Part shown: positions 8,152 to 17,302 of the stretch, piece by piece
How positions within the stretch are numbered: position 1 is the stretch's first letter
How the letters are laid out: each line of letters opens with the position of its first letter
DNA from: Peribacillus simplex NBRC 15720 = DSM 1321
Lineage (GTDB): Bacteria > Bacillota > Bacilli > Bacillales > DSM-1321
NCBI RefSeq assembly: GCF_002243645.1
Contig: NZ_CP017704.1
Coordinates: 1,217,501 to 1,281,500 of the forward strand
Length of the DNA: 64,000 bases
Direction: 5' to 3'
Position numbers and translations under genes: made by a program
Notes under the pieces: model-generated
What the model saw: the letters and a program-made list of their open reading frames with translations, nothing else
What the model was told of the DNA's origin: nothing
Database searches by the model: none

Positions 8152-8181
8152 AAAAAGGATGCCTAAACGGCATCCTTTTTT
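8152..8181 (-). terminator. Rho-independent terminator
   Basis: AAAAAGGATGCC pairs perfectly with GGCATCCTTTTT over a 5-base loop; T tract on the minus strand. It ends the two-gene operon 8471/8184. Confidence 0.9.
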
Positions 8182-8183
8182 AC

Positions 8184-8483
8184 TTATCTATTACTTTCAC
8201 TTACTAAAGCCACTATGCCTTCTTCATCATCCAAAACAAGTTCAATACCCGAGTATGGATCTTTACTCATATATTCATCCAGCCATAAGCGAAGCGCTTC
8301 TATCAAATTGATGGTAATTAACACTTGTTTCCGGCCATCGACAAACGCTTCCGCCGAAAAGCCATAATCATCATCATACATTAACTCCACTTCTACCTCA
8401 TTGGGTTGTACCTGCTTTTTACGGCCAATATAAACACAAACCGCGTTGATGATATCTTGTTCGGAAATCTTTAGCCTCTCCAT
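8184..8483 (-). CDS. DUF2653 (YxcD-like) protein
   Basis: A 99-residue soluble acidic protein. The pattern of an N-terminal helix, then VEVELMYDDDYGFSAEAFVDG, then a helix with ALRLWLDEYM resembles the DUF2653/YxcD family of Bacillus; function unknown. Its start lies inside the end of the upstream membrane-protein gene (13-base overlap), so translation is probably coupled and the two products may work together. Confidence 0.75.
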   Translation of the reverse strand: MERLKISEQDIINAVCVYIGRKKQVQPNEVEVELMYDDDYGFSAEAFVDGRKQVLITINLIEALRLWLDEYMSKDPYSGIELVLDDEEGIVALVSESNR

Positions 8484-8920
8484 GGGTTTGGATCCTCTTT
8501 CTTCTTCTTATCTTTGAAATATGTGAATATTTTACGGATTACAACGATTAATGCAATAACTGCTATCACGTTGATTAATAGTCCTAGTATAGAACCAAGC
8601 GCGCCCATATTGGCGAATAGGCTACCAAAAAGTAAACCTGCCAGTCCACCTAGCATAATTCCTTTCATTAAGCCGCCTTTTGTGAATGAGTTTCCACTTT
8701 TTGTATCAGTCTTCGCTTTATTAGTAGTAGTAGCATCGGACTTCTTCGTTTCTTTATTTTGGAAATTCGAATTATTATTGTTGTTGCTGTTAAAACTTCT
8801 TTTTCCAGACTTGTAACCCCTTGCATCGACTGACTCCGAATGATCCTGGAATACATAAGTGCCGACTGGCGAGAATGCTAGTGTAATTGTAAGTAATGCA
8901 GCCATAAATTTTTTCATCAT
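8471..8920 (-). CDS. Secreted/membrane protein with Asn-rich linker
   Basis: 149 residues. A signal-peptide-like N terminus (residues 1-25) is followed by a low-complexity part rich in Asn, Lys and Thr with five Asn in a row. A Gly-rich hydrophobic hairpin and a long transmembrane segment near residues 85-130 come next, then a Lys-rich tail. Similar proteins are sometimes labelled Tim44-like; I cannot confirm that. Start: ATG-ATG 9 bases after GGAGG. It is the first gene of an operon with the DUF2653 gene. Confidence 0.7.
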   Translation of the reverse strand: MMKKFMAALLTITLAFSPVGTYVFQDHSESVDARGYKSGKRSFNSNNNNNSNFQNKETKKSDATTTNKAKTDTKSGNSFTKGGLMKGIMLGGLAGLLFGSLFANMGALGSILGLLINVIAVIALIVVIRKIFTYFKDKKKKEDPNPWRG

Positions 8921-9068
8921 GTTTTTTTGCCTCCGTTTAATAGTATGGAATGTTGTTTCATTATATCTTTTCCCAGATTAACTGAAAGTCCACATCACCT
9001 ATCCTTGTTTTATCTTATAGTATTTACGTTTAGTTTCAAAATAAGTTTCACTTTTTTCGATTTTTTTC

Positions 9069-9106
9069 AAAAAAAATAAGCAGAGGCCATTTCTCCCCTG
9101 CTTATT
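9069..9106 (-). terminator. Rho-independent terminator of the cwlO-like gene
   Basis: AATAAGCAGAGG pairs with CCCCTGCTTATT (one G-T pair); eight T follow on the minus strand. Confidence 0.85.
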
Positions 9107-9115
9107 AAAGAAATA

Positions 9116-10486
9116 TTAGTTTACACGAACGACACGGCCGTTGAATTTACCTGCCCAATATCCACTTTCCATATTCGCGATTGCAACACCTGTTGAACTT
9201 TGGGAACCTATAAATTTGCCGCCACCGACATAAATACCGACATGGCCATCAGTTTTATAGGTATTGAAAAACACTAAATCTCCAGGTTGTATTTGACTCT
9301 TAGAAACTTGACGTCCTGCACTTGTCAATGCACCCGTACTGGCTGGAAGGTTCACACCAGCTTGTTTATAAGCCCATGCAACGAATCCTGAACAATCGAA
9401 TAAACCGTTAGCAATATCGGATGCCGTTCTTCCGCCACCAAATTTATATGTGGAGTTACCGATATATTTATAACCTGCTGTAATTGCAGAGCCTGTATTT
9501 GCACTGCTTGGCTTACTTGAAGTTTCAGTTTTACTAGCTGCAGGCTTACTAGCTGCTGCAGGTTTATCAGCAGAACTGTTTTTAGATGAATTTGAAGATG
9601 ATTCACCTTTAGACGAACCAGATGCTGACGATTCAGCTTTAGAAGAACTTGATGATTCTTCACTAGAAGAATTTGAAGAATTCACTTCTTCAGCAGCACG
9701 GTCAAGATCAGCTTTCTCTGATGCCTTACGTTCTTCCTCTTTTTTGATATTTTCACGAATGGAAGCTATTTGTGCTTCTAAACCAGCATCTTTATTTTCT
9801 AAAGATTGTTTAAGTGCCTCTGTTTCCGATTCTTTCTTTTCAATCTTTGCCTTCATATTGACTGTTTCAGCTTTTTGATCTTCAATTTGAGATTGCATGC
9901 CTTTCAGCTCTACTTCCATATCCTTAAGGCTTTGCAATTTTTTCTCAACAGTCTCTTGTTTTTTTTCTAAGTCAGCTTTATCCGCTTCCTGCTCGCTAAG
10001 AATCTGTTGGTCAGCTTCCACGATAGTGGCTACCGCTCCCACACGATTAACGAATTCACCAAAGTTTTTAGAACCTAAAACAACTTCTAGGTACTCAACG
10101 TCCCCGCCGCTCTCTTGGAATGAAAGGGCGCGCTCTTTCAAGACTTCCTCGCGTTTTGCGATTCTTTCTTCCAAGGCTTTAATTTCTTTCTTTAAAGAAT
10201 CTATATCTTTTTCGGTGTCTTTAATTTCTTGTTTAGTATCTTTGATTTTTTGGTCATTTTCTTTCATTGCCGATTCTATCTGGGCAATTTGGGAATTCAT
10301 TTTCGTTTGTTCTTTTTTCAATTCCTGAATAACTTGTTCTGCCTCTGAAATATCTGATTGTATTCCTGTGCGTTGCGATTGAATATCCGAGATAGATTCA
10401 GCTTTTACAGATGGTATGGCAAAAGCGCTCCCTAATCCAAGCATAATTGTCGTGTTCAATACGATAAGTTTTTTCTTCAAACTCAT
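9116..10486 (-). CDS. cwlO: CwlO-type NlpC/P60 D,L-endopeptidase
   Basis: A secreted peptidoglycan hydrolase that cuts the stem peptide, needed for wall growth in relatives. Domains: signal peptide (residues 1-30), long coiled coil (about 35-280), Ser/Lys-rich linker (about 290-340), C-terminal NlpC/P60 domain with catalytic Cys in FDCSGFVAWAY and His in DGHVGIYVG. The total of 456 residues and the layout match B. subtilis CwlO (473). The ORF can be read from 10525, but the start at MSLKKK (10486) begins a proper signal peptide. Activity in B. subtilis depends on FtsEX, not seen here. Confidence 0.88.
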   Translation of the reverse strand: MSLKKKLIVLNTTIMLGLGSAFAIPSVKAESISDIQSQRTGIQSDISEAEQVIQELKKEQTKMNSQIAQIESAMKENDQKIKDTKQEIKDTEKDIDSLKKEIKALEERIAKREEVLKERALSFQESGGDVEYLEVVLGSKNFGEFVNRVGAVATIVEADQQILSEQEADKADLEKKQETVEKKLQSLKDMEVELKGMQSQIEDQKAETVNMKAKIEKKESETEALKQSLENKDAGLEAQIASIRENIKKEEERKASEKADLDRAAEEVNSSNSSSEESSSSSKAESSASGSSKGESSSNSSKNSSADKPAAASKPAASKTETSSKPSSANTGSAITAGYKYIGNSTYKFGGGRTASDIANGLFDCSGFVAWAYKQAGVNLPASTGALTSAGRQVSKSQIQPGDLVFFNTYKTDGHVGIYVGGGKFIGSQSSTGVAIANMESGYWAGKFNGRVVRVN

Positions 10487-10961
10487 TTCCCCTGCTTTCC
10501 TCCCCTTGCATTTCCATCGACCCACTTCTTTTTCTCTATGAAAAATTATTAGTCAAAATAAATTGCTGGGAACTCTTCTCTATTTTTTTTACTCTTTATG
10601 TAATTTTCTAAGATTGTAATTATATAAAATACATTTCTTAAACTCTACTATGTTTTCATCTAAGTCGTAGTATATCATCAGATTTTGTCAAATGCGTAAT
10701 AGCAATATTACAATTATATTTCAATTTTAACATAAAACATAAAAATTCGACTTTTTCGTGTGATAAAACAACCATTTTTTTACATAATAACCTTCTTATT
10801 TTGATGCAAGACTTTCTATCTAGTGTTTAGCACCAAGGGACCACAGACTATTGGCAGATTAAAACTGACCATTTTCGAATGTATGGAAGCCCTTTTGAAA
10901 CAGATTGCAGCTTATTTTCCTTACATAAAGGAAGGTCCGCTGGCATCCCCATTAAAAAAAC
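10487..10961. other. Upstream region of the cwlO-like gene
   Basis: 475 AT-rich bases that must hold the promoter and leader of the cwlO-like gene. No other gene, repeat or known riboswitch was recognised. Confidence 0.4.
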
Positions 10962-10987
10962 AAAAAAAACCGCTCATCAGCGGTTTT
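10962..10987 (-). terminator. Rho-independent terminator of the sulfate operon
   Basis: AACCGCT / AGCGGTT with a 4-base loop and an eight-T run on the minus strand, just past cysA. Confidence 0.9.
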
Positions 10988-11009
10988 TCCGTCAATATTC
11001 GACCCATTC

Positions 11010-12074
11010 TTAAATTCCAGCCATATAGTCGACAAAAACCTTCATTTCTTTTGGTCGAACAAATACACTTTCGCCTTTGCTTATCTCCAGATTCAAATAT
11101 TGTTCTTTCGTCAGTTCGATTTCCAGCGGTTCGTTTGTATCCTGACGAATGACTTCTATCCGGACGATGGGGCCAATTGTATGGATGTGGTCAATTATGG
11201 ATGCAATCGAATCCTTTTCGGATGTTTCTCTTTCTATGATAAAGTTATGAGCCCTTACATAACCAGTGCCCACACCATCTTCGCTGCCCGGGGCATTCAT
11301 TTCCACATTCCCAGTTACCAATTTACCTTGATGAACATTGCCTTTGAAAAGATTGACACTGCCGAGAAAATCATAAACAAAGGGATTTTCCGGGTGATCA
11401 TATACTTCTTCCGGAGTTCCAATCTGTTCAATTTTCCCTTCATTCATGATTACGACCCGATCAGCAACATCCATCGCCTCTTCCTGATCATGCGTCACGA
11501 ACACACTCGTAACATTGAATTCATCATGAAGCCTTCTTAGCCAACGCCGAAGTTCTTTGCGAACCTTGGCATCCAATGCCCCGAATGGTTCATCAAGCAA
11601 AAGGATATTCGGTTCAACCGCAAGTGCCCTTGCCAATGCGACACGCTGGCGCTGGCCGCCTGATAATTGGGATGGATAACGATCTTTATATCCTTCCAGC
11701 TTGACGAGCTGAAGCAATTCAGTAACCTTTTGTTCAATAACTTCTTTACTGGGCCTTATTTTTTTAGGACGGACCTTTAATCCATAGGCGATATTATCAA
11801 AAATGGTCATATTACGAAAAAGGGCATAATGCTGAAAGACGAAACCCACATTTCTATCTTTTACATGCTTATGCGTGTAATTCTCTTCATTGAAGAGGAT
11901 CTTTCCGTACTCTGCTTGTTCAAGACCCGCGATGATACGCAGTAATGACGTTTTTCCCGATCCAGAAGGGCCAAGAAGGGCTACGAGTTCACCGCTCTTT
12001 ATTTCCAAATTGATGTTTTGGAGTGCTTGATAAGAACCGTAATATTTTGTAACATTTTCAATGATGATACTCAT
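11010..12074 (-). CDS. cysA: Sulfate/thiosulfate ABC importer ATPase
   Basis: The ATPase that powers sulfate uptake. It has Walker [10 protein letters not shown], signature [15 protein letters not shown], Walker [14 protein letters not shown]-loop VTHDQEEAM and a C-terminal TOBE-like regulatory part (from about residue 240). The length of 354 is normal. It is the last gene of the operon sbp-cysT-cysW-cysA, 10 bases after cysW. The four-gene order and the sulfate-type partners decide the substrate; alone it could pass for a molybdate or iron importer ATPase. Confidence 0.93.
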   Translation of the reverse strand: MSIIIENVTKYYGSYQALQNINLEIKSGELVALLGPSGSGKTSLLRIIAGLEQAEYGKILFNEENYTHKHVKDRNVGFVFQHYALFRNMTIFDNIAYGLKVRPKKIRPSKEVIEQKVTELLQLVKLEGYKDRYPSQLSGGQRQRVALARALAVEPNILLLDEPFGALDAKVRKELRRWLRRLHDEFNVTSVFVTHDQEEAMDVADRVVIMNEGKIEQIGTPEEVYDHPENPFVYDFLGSVNLFKGNVHQGKLVTGNVEMNAPGSEDGVGTGYVRAHNFIIERETSEKDSIASIIDHIHTIGPIVRIEVIRQDTNEPLEIELTKEQYLNLEISKGESVFVRPKEMKVFVDYMAGI

Positions 12075-12084
12075 TTCATTCCTC

Positions 12085-12972
12085 CTAACTCGCTTTGGTT
12101 GATTTAAAGTCCGTTTTCCATTCTATGAAACTTTTAATGATCAAGGTTATAATTGCAAAAATGGACATCAGGGATGCAACGGCAAAGGCAGCCGAAAATT
12201 GATATTCATTGTATAAGATTTCAATATGAAGCGGCATCGTATTGGTCATGCCCCTTATATGGCCCGATACGACCGATACAGCTCCAAACTCCCCGATTGT
12301 CCTTGCACTGCAAAGGATGACTCCATATAGAAGTCCCCATTTTATATTTGGAAGCGTCACATACCAAAATGTCTTAAACCCTCCCGCACCCAGCGTGAGT
12401 GAGGCCTCTTCTTCAGACGTCCCCTGACTTTGCATGAGCGGAATCAATTCACGCGCAATGAATGGGAAGGTAATGAAAATGGAGGCGATGACAATCCCCG
12501 GTATTGAAAAAATCACTTTAATGTCAAAGGATTGCAGCAGTGGACCAAGTGTTCCATGTAAGCCAAACAGAAGGACAAAAATCAACCCAGCAATGACGGG
12601 TGAAACGGAAAAAGGCAAATCTATCAATGTTATTAAGAAGTTTTTTCCCTTAAAATCATATTTTGTTATGGTCCACGCAGCAACTACACCAAATATGGCA
12701 TTGAGTGGCAAAGTGATGAGGACAACGATCAATGTTAATTTAATTGCAGCCAAGGCATCAGGATGGGTAATGGCCGCAAAATAAGCTTCGGCACCTTTTT
12801 CAAAGGCCTTTACAAAGATCGCGATTAATGGGACAACTAAAAATAAAGTCAGAAATAGCAATACAATGGAAATAAGGACCCACTGTATGGATTTAGGCTC
12901 TTTTGTTGCGTTTCTCATAAAAATGACTGAGTGATTCGTTTTATTAGCAACCACTGAATTATCATTTTCCAT
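12085..12972 (-). CDS. cysW: Sulfate ABC importer permease CysW
   Basis: One of the two membrane subunits of the sulfate channel. There are six hydrophobic segments and a BPD_transp_1 EAA-type loop ([21 protein letters not shown]) near residue 190. The ORF extends to 13017, but the start is taken at the second ATG of an ATG-ATG pair (12975/12972), 7 bases after AGGAGG. The longer form would overlap cysT. It lies 8-11 bases after cysT in one operon. Confidence 0.92.
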   Translation of the reverse strand: MENDNSVVANKTNHSVIFMRNATKEPKSIQWVLISIVLLFLTLFLVVPLIAIFVKAFEKGAEAYFAAITHPDALAAIKLTLIVVLITLPLNAIFGVVAAWTITKYDFKGKNFLITLIDLPFSVSPVIAGLIFVLLFGLHGTLGPLLQSFDIKVIFSIPGIVIASIFITFPFIARELIPLMQSQGTSEEEASLTLGAGGFKTFWYVTLPNIKWGLLYGVILCSARTIGEFGAVSVVSGHIRGMTNTMPLHIEILYNEYQFSAAFAVASLMSIFAIITLIIKSFIEWKTDFKSTKAS

Positions 12973-12983
12973 CATGTCCCCTC

Positions 12984-13823
12984 CTACTTCCCTGAATATC
13001 TTTTGCCGGTCCACCATTGTAAGATATTGATGGTGAACAGAATTATAAATGTAATAATGAGCATGACGGCTGCAACAGCTGTTGCACCCTCATAATCATA
13101 CTGTTCGAGCTTTGTCATGATGATCAGCGGGGAAATCTCCGTTTTAAACGGCATATTTCCGGCAATGAAGACAACAGATCCATACTCTCCAAGTGCCCTC
13201 GCAAAAGAAAGTGCAAAACCCGTCAATATCGCTGGAATCAATTCCGGGAAAATAATTTTAATGAATGTCTGCATTCGATTCGCCCCTAAAGAGGCGGATG
13301 CTTCTTCCATCCCTTTTTCGATATTTTCAAGCACCGGTTGAACCATCCGCACCACGAATGGAAGACCGATAAATATTAGGGCGATGATGATCCCCGCAGG
13401 AGTGAAAGCGACTTTAAAGCTGAAAAATTGCCCTATCCATCCGTTCGGTGAATACAAAGTGGTCAAAGTAATCCCTGCCACAGCAGTCGGGAGGGCAAAA
13501 GGCAAATCAACCAATCCATCGATGATCCGTTTGCCTGGAAACTCATAACGAGTAAGCACCCAGGCAATTAACACACCAAAAACTGCGTTCACGAAGGCCG
13601 CAGTTAACGCTGTCATAAAACTCAATTTATATGAAGCGAGAACCCTTGGTTCAGTTATGGTCGCCCAAAAATCCTGGAACCCCATTGAAAATGTGTTTAG
13701 AAAAACCATGGATAACGGGATCAAAACGATGATGGAGAGATACAGCAGCGTAAAACCCATCGTCAATCCAAAACCGGGTATGGTCCTCTTTTTCGTCTGT
13801 TTACCTTCTGTCACTATATTCAT
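12984..13823 (-). CDS. cysT: Sulfate ABC importer permease CysT
   Basis: Partner permease of CysW. 279 residues, six transmembrane segments, and the ATPase-contact loop EEASASLGANRMQTFIKIIFP near residue 180. It starts at an ATG preceded by GAGGCG and lies 66 bases downstream of the binding-protein gene. CysT and CysW form the heterodimeric pore in this family. Confidence 0.93.
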   Translation of the reverse strand: MNIVTEGKQTKKRTIPGFGLTMGFTLLYLSIIVLIPLSMVFLNTFSMGFQDFWATITEPRVLASYKLSFMTALTAAFVNAVFGVLIAWVLTRYEFPGKRIIDGLVDLPFALPTAVAGITLTTLYSPNGWIGQFFSFKVAFTPAGIIIALIFIGLPFVVRMVQPVLENIEKGMEEASASLGANRMQTFIKIIFPELIPAILTGFALSFARALGEYGSVVFIAGNMPFKTEISPLIIMTKLEQYDYEGATAVAAVMLIITFIILFTINILQWWTGKRYSGK

Positions 13824-13889
13824 CGCTTCGCCTCAGCCCTTTTTCTGATTTATGAAGGAGAAGATGTTAAGCCATCTTCTCCTTCATGC

Positions 13890-14921
13890 TTATTGCGGTT
13901 GATAAATTTCGTCAAATGTACCACCATCATTAAAATGCGTTTCTTGGGCTTTTTTCCACCCGCCAAACGTATCATCAACCGTCACCATATCGATATTGGC
14001 AAATTGCTCTTCATATTCAGCGAGAATCTTTTCATCCCTTGGACGATAGAAGTTTTTCGCGGCAATTTCCTGGCCGGCATCCGTATATAGGTATTCCAGG
14101 TAGGCTTCAGCCACTTCCTTTGTTCCTTTTTTCTCGACCACTTCATCGACAACAGCTACCGGTGGCTCTGCTAATATACTGATTGAAGGATTGACGATTT
14201 CATATTTGTCAGCACCAAATTCTTCCAGAGTTAAATAGGCTTCATTCTCCCAAGCGATAAGTACGTCACCAATTCCCCTTTCTACAAAAGTGGTGGTTGC
14301 ACCGCGTGCCCCTGAATCCAGGACTTCAACATTCTGATAAAGTTTTTTCATGAAATCCTTCACCTTTGTTTCATCATTATCGAAATTCTTCTCCGCATAA
14401 GCCCAGGCAGCCAGGTAATTCCACCTTGCCCCTCCGCTTGTCTTTGGATTTGGTGTAATGATGGATACATCCTTTTTAATAAGATCATCCCAATCTTTAA
14501 TGCCTTTAGGGTTATCTTTTTTCACCAAAAACACAATGGTTGATGTGTATGGTGTAGAGTTTTCCGGTAACCGTTTCTGCCAATCCTTCGCTAACAGGTT
14601 ACTAGCTTCATATATGGCATCAATATCATAAGCCAATGCCAATGTAACGACATCCGCCTCCAATCCATCAATGACTGCCCTGCCCTGTTTACCAGATCCG
14701 CCATGGGATTGTTGAATCGTTACATCCTGACCGGATTCTTCTTTCCAGTGCTTCACGAACGCTTCATTGAATTCCTGGTACAATTCTCGTGTCGGATCAT
14801 ACGACACATTCAGTAGCTCGACTGACTTTGATGACCCATCCCCTTCCGTTTTTTCCGAGTTGCATCCTGCAAGTACACCGAAGGCTAAAATCAAACTTGT
14901 CAATATCATCAACTTTTTCAT
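13890..14921 (-). CDS. sbp: Sulfate-binding lipoprotein
   Basis: The extracellular receptor that delivers sulfate to CysTW. Its N terminus is a lipoprotein signal with lipobox LAGC (Cys near residue 20). Family marks: [31 protein letters not shown] and [20 protein letters not shown]. The 343-residue length is standard. It is the first gene of the sulfate operon; its leader contains a terminator-like hairpin, so transcription may be attenuated when sulfur is plentiful (inference). Confidence 0.93.
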   Translation of the reverse strand: MKKLMILTSLILAFGVLAGCNSEKTEGDGSSKSVELLNVSYDPTRELYQEFNEAFVKHWKEESGQDVTIQQSHGGSGKQGRAVIDGLEADVVTLALAYDIDAIYEASNLLAKDWQKRLPENSTPYTSTIVFLVKKDNPKGIKDWDDLIKKDVSIITPNPKTSGGARWNYLAAWAYAEKNFDNDETKVKDFMKKLYQNVEVLDSGARGATTTFVERGIGDVLIAWENEAYLTLEEFGADKYEIVNPSISILAEPPVAVVDEVVEKKGTKEVAEAYLEYLYTDAGQEIAAKNFYRPRDEKILAEYEEQFANIDMVTVDDTFGGWKKAQETHFNDGGTFDEIYQPQ

Positions 14922-14945
14922 GGAATCCCCCCTGTTTTTTGCAAC

Positions 14946-14996
14946 AAAAAAAGCACACTACTTCCCTTTTTATTTTTATTCAAGGAGATAGTATGC
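14946..14996 (-). promoter_or_regulatory. Terminator-like hairpin in the sbp leader
   Basis: On the minus strand GCATACTATCTCC can pair with GGGAAGTAGTGTGC (imperfect, several G-T pairs), followed by seven T. It sits 24 bases before the sbp start, between promoter and gene, as an attenuator would. Confidence 0.6.
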
Positions 14997-15040
14997 CTTC
15001 AGTTCTCTGATCAGCAAATATTCTGAATTTATGTATCATT

Positions 15041-15070
15041 AACATAAAGCAAAGTATACCAAGTTGTCAA
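15041..15070 (-). promoter_or_regulatory. Promoter of the sulfate operon
   Basis: TTGACA on the minus strand (15065-15070) with TATGTT at 18 bases or TTATGT at 17 bases. The transcript would begin about 110 bases before sbp. Confidence 0.55.
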
Positions 15071-15147
15071 CTGTGTTTTATAAATAAACAAGCCCTTTTA
15101 TAAACTCATTCACGAATAGAAGAGTAAAGAATTTTCCAAACGAAAGA

Positions 15148-15172
15148 GCTCGATCCAACTGAGAGATCGAGC
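15148..15172 (-). terminator. Rho-independent terminator of the kyn operon
   Basis: GCTCGATC / GATCGAGC perfect arms with a 9-base loop, then TCTTTCGTTT on the minus strand. Confidence 0.8.
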
Positions 15173-15179
15173 CCAACAT

Positions 15180-15833
15180 TTAAGAATTTGATCCTTTTTG
15201 ATACAGCTTATTGTCCACGATATACTGATAACACTGATCAGGCAGCAAATATCTTGGTTCCCCGCCCATCGCGAATTCATCCCTTATATATGTAGAGCTG
15301 ATTTCCATGGATAGGCCTTTATCAATAAGGTGAAATGTATTGCCATCATCATAATTCCTTAGCAATGGACTTTTGGATATTATTTTCAGCATATCGATCC
15401 CATCCCGTGACATGACGATGAATTTATGATTGGCAATCAATTTTTCCCTGAATTTCCATCGTAAGTGTACCGGTAACTCCTGATTATCAATATCTTCAAG
15501 TAAATCTGCACCCATTATGAAATAAACTTCGTCCTTTGGAAATCGTGATTTAAAATATTCCATCGTATACCAAGTATATTGTTTACTAGTTCCGGCGCGT
15601 TCATTTATTTCATAATCACTAACTTCGAATAATGGATTGCCCCCTATAGCCAGCTTGAGCATTTCCCAACGGTGTTCATTGCTCGTTTTCATCTGTTTAT
15701 CGATACGGCCATCTGCGCAAGGCAAAAAAATCACCTTATCTAGCTTAGCACGATGCGCAATGGTCGATGCTGTCCATAAATGCACATTCGTGACCGGATC
15801 AAAGGAAGATCCATAAACTCCAATTTTGCCCAT
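15180..15833 (-). CDS. NadD/nucleotidyltransferase-like protein
   Basis: A 217-residue protein of the nicotinate-nucleotide adenylyltransferase superfamily. It starts GVYGSSFDPVTNVHL (the nucleotide-binding T/HxGH motif, but with Val in place of Gly) and keeps the C-terminal ISSTYIR motif. The ORF runs on to 15932, but those 33 residues are the in-frame tail of the broken kynB. The true ATG at 15833 has GAGGGGG eight bases upstream. It is the last gene of the kyn operon. Kynurenine catabolism can feed NAD synthesis in other organisms, so a NAD link is tempting but unproven; the altered motif may mean another substrate. Confidence 0.7.
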   Translation of the reverse strand: MGKIGVYGSSFDPVTNVHLWTASTIAHRAKLDKVIFLPCADGRIDKQMKTSNEHRWEMLKLAIGGNPLFEVSDYEINERAGTSKQYTWYTMEYFKSRFPKDEVYFIMGADLLEDIDNQELPVHLRWKFREKLIANHKFIVMSRDGIDMLKIISKSPLLRNYDDGNTFHLIDKGLSMEISSTYIRDEFAMGGEPRYLLPDQCYQYIVDNKLYQKGSNS

Positions 15834-15840
15834 CCTTTTA

Positions 15841-16416
15841 TCCCCCTCATCAACCTTTCTTTTCAACAATGCCCTGACCGGACTCCCGTCCCCAGCTTCT
15901 AATGCAAGCGGCAATGCAACCAAATCGTACATCCGAGGCTCCCAAGGACCAGTCCTTCGAGGATATGAATCACACAGGCTGACAGTGCATGGTGGGCAGG
16001 CAATTCTTTGCTGCCGAGATAGTCAACGGAAGGTAAATCGAGTTCAACCACCCCTTTATTTGCAAGGAAGGGAGCTACATTGGTTCAACCGGTGGAATCC
16101 ATTCAGGAAAACGGCTGAGTCCCTTCCATTAGATGCCTTCAAAAGCTTTAATGCCATTGCTTTCAGCTTCGCCCACCTTAACTACAGTAGCAGTGCCAAT
16201 TTATTAATCAAGATCAAGTTCGATGACTTTTTTCCATTCCCATCAAAATGATAGGGAGCATCAATATAAGTTCCTAAATGGGTACTCATCCGGATTTCCC
16301 TACATTGACAGATGACCCCTTCAGCCATTGATGAATTATGAGATTGCGTATCTCATGGCCAAACAATATGGCGTATTTTCATTCAGGCGCTGAGTAATAT
16401 CTAACCATTGATTCAC
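15841..16416 (-). pseudogene. kynB: kynB remnant (arylformamidase, several disabling mutations)
   Basis: Fragments in three frames spell a metal-dependent kynurenine formamidase. A GTG start at 16416 follows GGAGAGAG, 24 bases after kynA, giving VNQWLDITQRLN. The pieces then include WP-stop-DTQSH (Gly codon changed to TGA), HLGTYIDAPYHF (family HxGTHxDAPxHF, with a metal-site His changed to Tyr), VVELDLPSVDYLG, ELPAHHALSACVIHILEG and finally LVALPLALEAGDGSPVRALL. At least two frameshifts and one nonsense codon make it inactive. The last piece reads in frame into the NadD-like gene. Confidence 0.9.
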
Positions 16417-16439
16417 GTATTTCTCTCTCCGGTCAAAGC

Positions 16440-17285
16440 TTAAAGTTTGGTCCTTAATGTCCAAAGCTCAGGAAAAAACGACTGTTCGACCACTTTCTTC
16501 AGATAACTTACACCGGACGATCCGCCAGTTCCCTTTTTATTACCGATGATCCTTTCTACGGTGCTCATATGATTGAATCTCCAGAATTGTTGTTGACTTC
16601 CAATATCAACGAGTTTTTCGGCCAACTCATACAAATCCCAGTATTTATGCACATCACGGTAAACTGTCAGCCACGCGTTTTCAACACTTGCATTTTCCTG
16701 ATAAATTACAGACCAATCCCTGTTCAAGACCGATTGATCAATGGGAAGCCCTCTTGCAGCCAAAGCCCCTATAGCCGCATCATAAATACTAGGTTTATTC
16801 AAGGCTGCCATCATCGACTCATAAAGCTCGGGCTGATGACGGAAAACGGCCAATATTTGCGAATTCTTTTGACCCATTGCAAATTCTATCAACCTGTTCT
16901 GAAATGATTGAAACCCTGAAGAGTTTCCTAGTTTCTCCCGGAATTCCATATAATCGGATGGAGTCAAGGTCGAAAGCACATTCCAGGATTGAACAAGTTG
17001 CTGTTGGATCCTGGCCACTCTGGATAGCATCTTAAAGGAAGGCTCCAAACGTCCTGCCTGAATGTGGTCTGTTGCCGCAGTCAATTCATGGAGGATCAAT
17101 TTCATCCACAATTCACTAGTTTGGTGAATGATGATGAACAGCATTTCATCGTGATGGCCTGAAAGCCGATGCTGACTTGATAATATTTGATTTAAATGTA
17201 GGTAGTCCTCATAGGACATATCTTTTTCAAAATCAGTTACCATACTTTCTTCCAAACGATGTTCATCTCTTGGTCCCTTATCCAT
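16440..17285 (-). CDS. kynA: Tryptophan 2,3-dioxygenase
   Basis: A heme enzyme opening the indole ring of L-tryptophan to N-formylkynurenine, first step of the kynurenine path. Marks: [36 protein letters not shown] His segment near residue 240 (reads [14 protein letters not shown]) and [11 protein letters not shown]. 281 residues, close to the usual 279. The ORF reaches 17360, but ATG 17285 has AAAGAGGGA at the right distance and lies 17 bases past the permease stop. It looks intact, although the next enzyme gene, kynB, is dead. Confidence 0.93.
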   Translation of the reverse strand: MDKGPRDEHRLEESMVTDFEKDMSYEDYLHLNQILSSQHRLSGHHDEMLFIIIHQTSELWMKLILHELTAATDHIQAGRLEPSFKMLSRVARIQQQLVQSWNVLSTLTPSDYMEFREKLGNSSGFQSFQNRLIEFAMGQKNSQILAVFRHQPELYESMMAALNKPSIYDAAIGALAARGLPIDQSVLNRDWSVIYQENASVENAWLTVYRDVHKYWDLYELAEKLVDIGSQQQFWRFNHMSTVERIIGNKKGTGGSSGVSYLKKVVEQSFFPELWTLRTKL

Positions 17286-17302
17286 ACTATCCCTCTTTCC
17301 CT

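Noticed and set aside
10823..11152. 109-codon plus-strand ORF between the cwlO-like gene and cysA
   Set aside because: It crosses the cysA terminator and the cysA coding region in antisense; no ribosome site.
15834..15932. A fusion of a kynB-like segment to the NadD-like protein
   Set aside because: The segment is the leftover tail of the dead kynB; a proper ribosome site and ATG lie at 15833.
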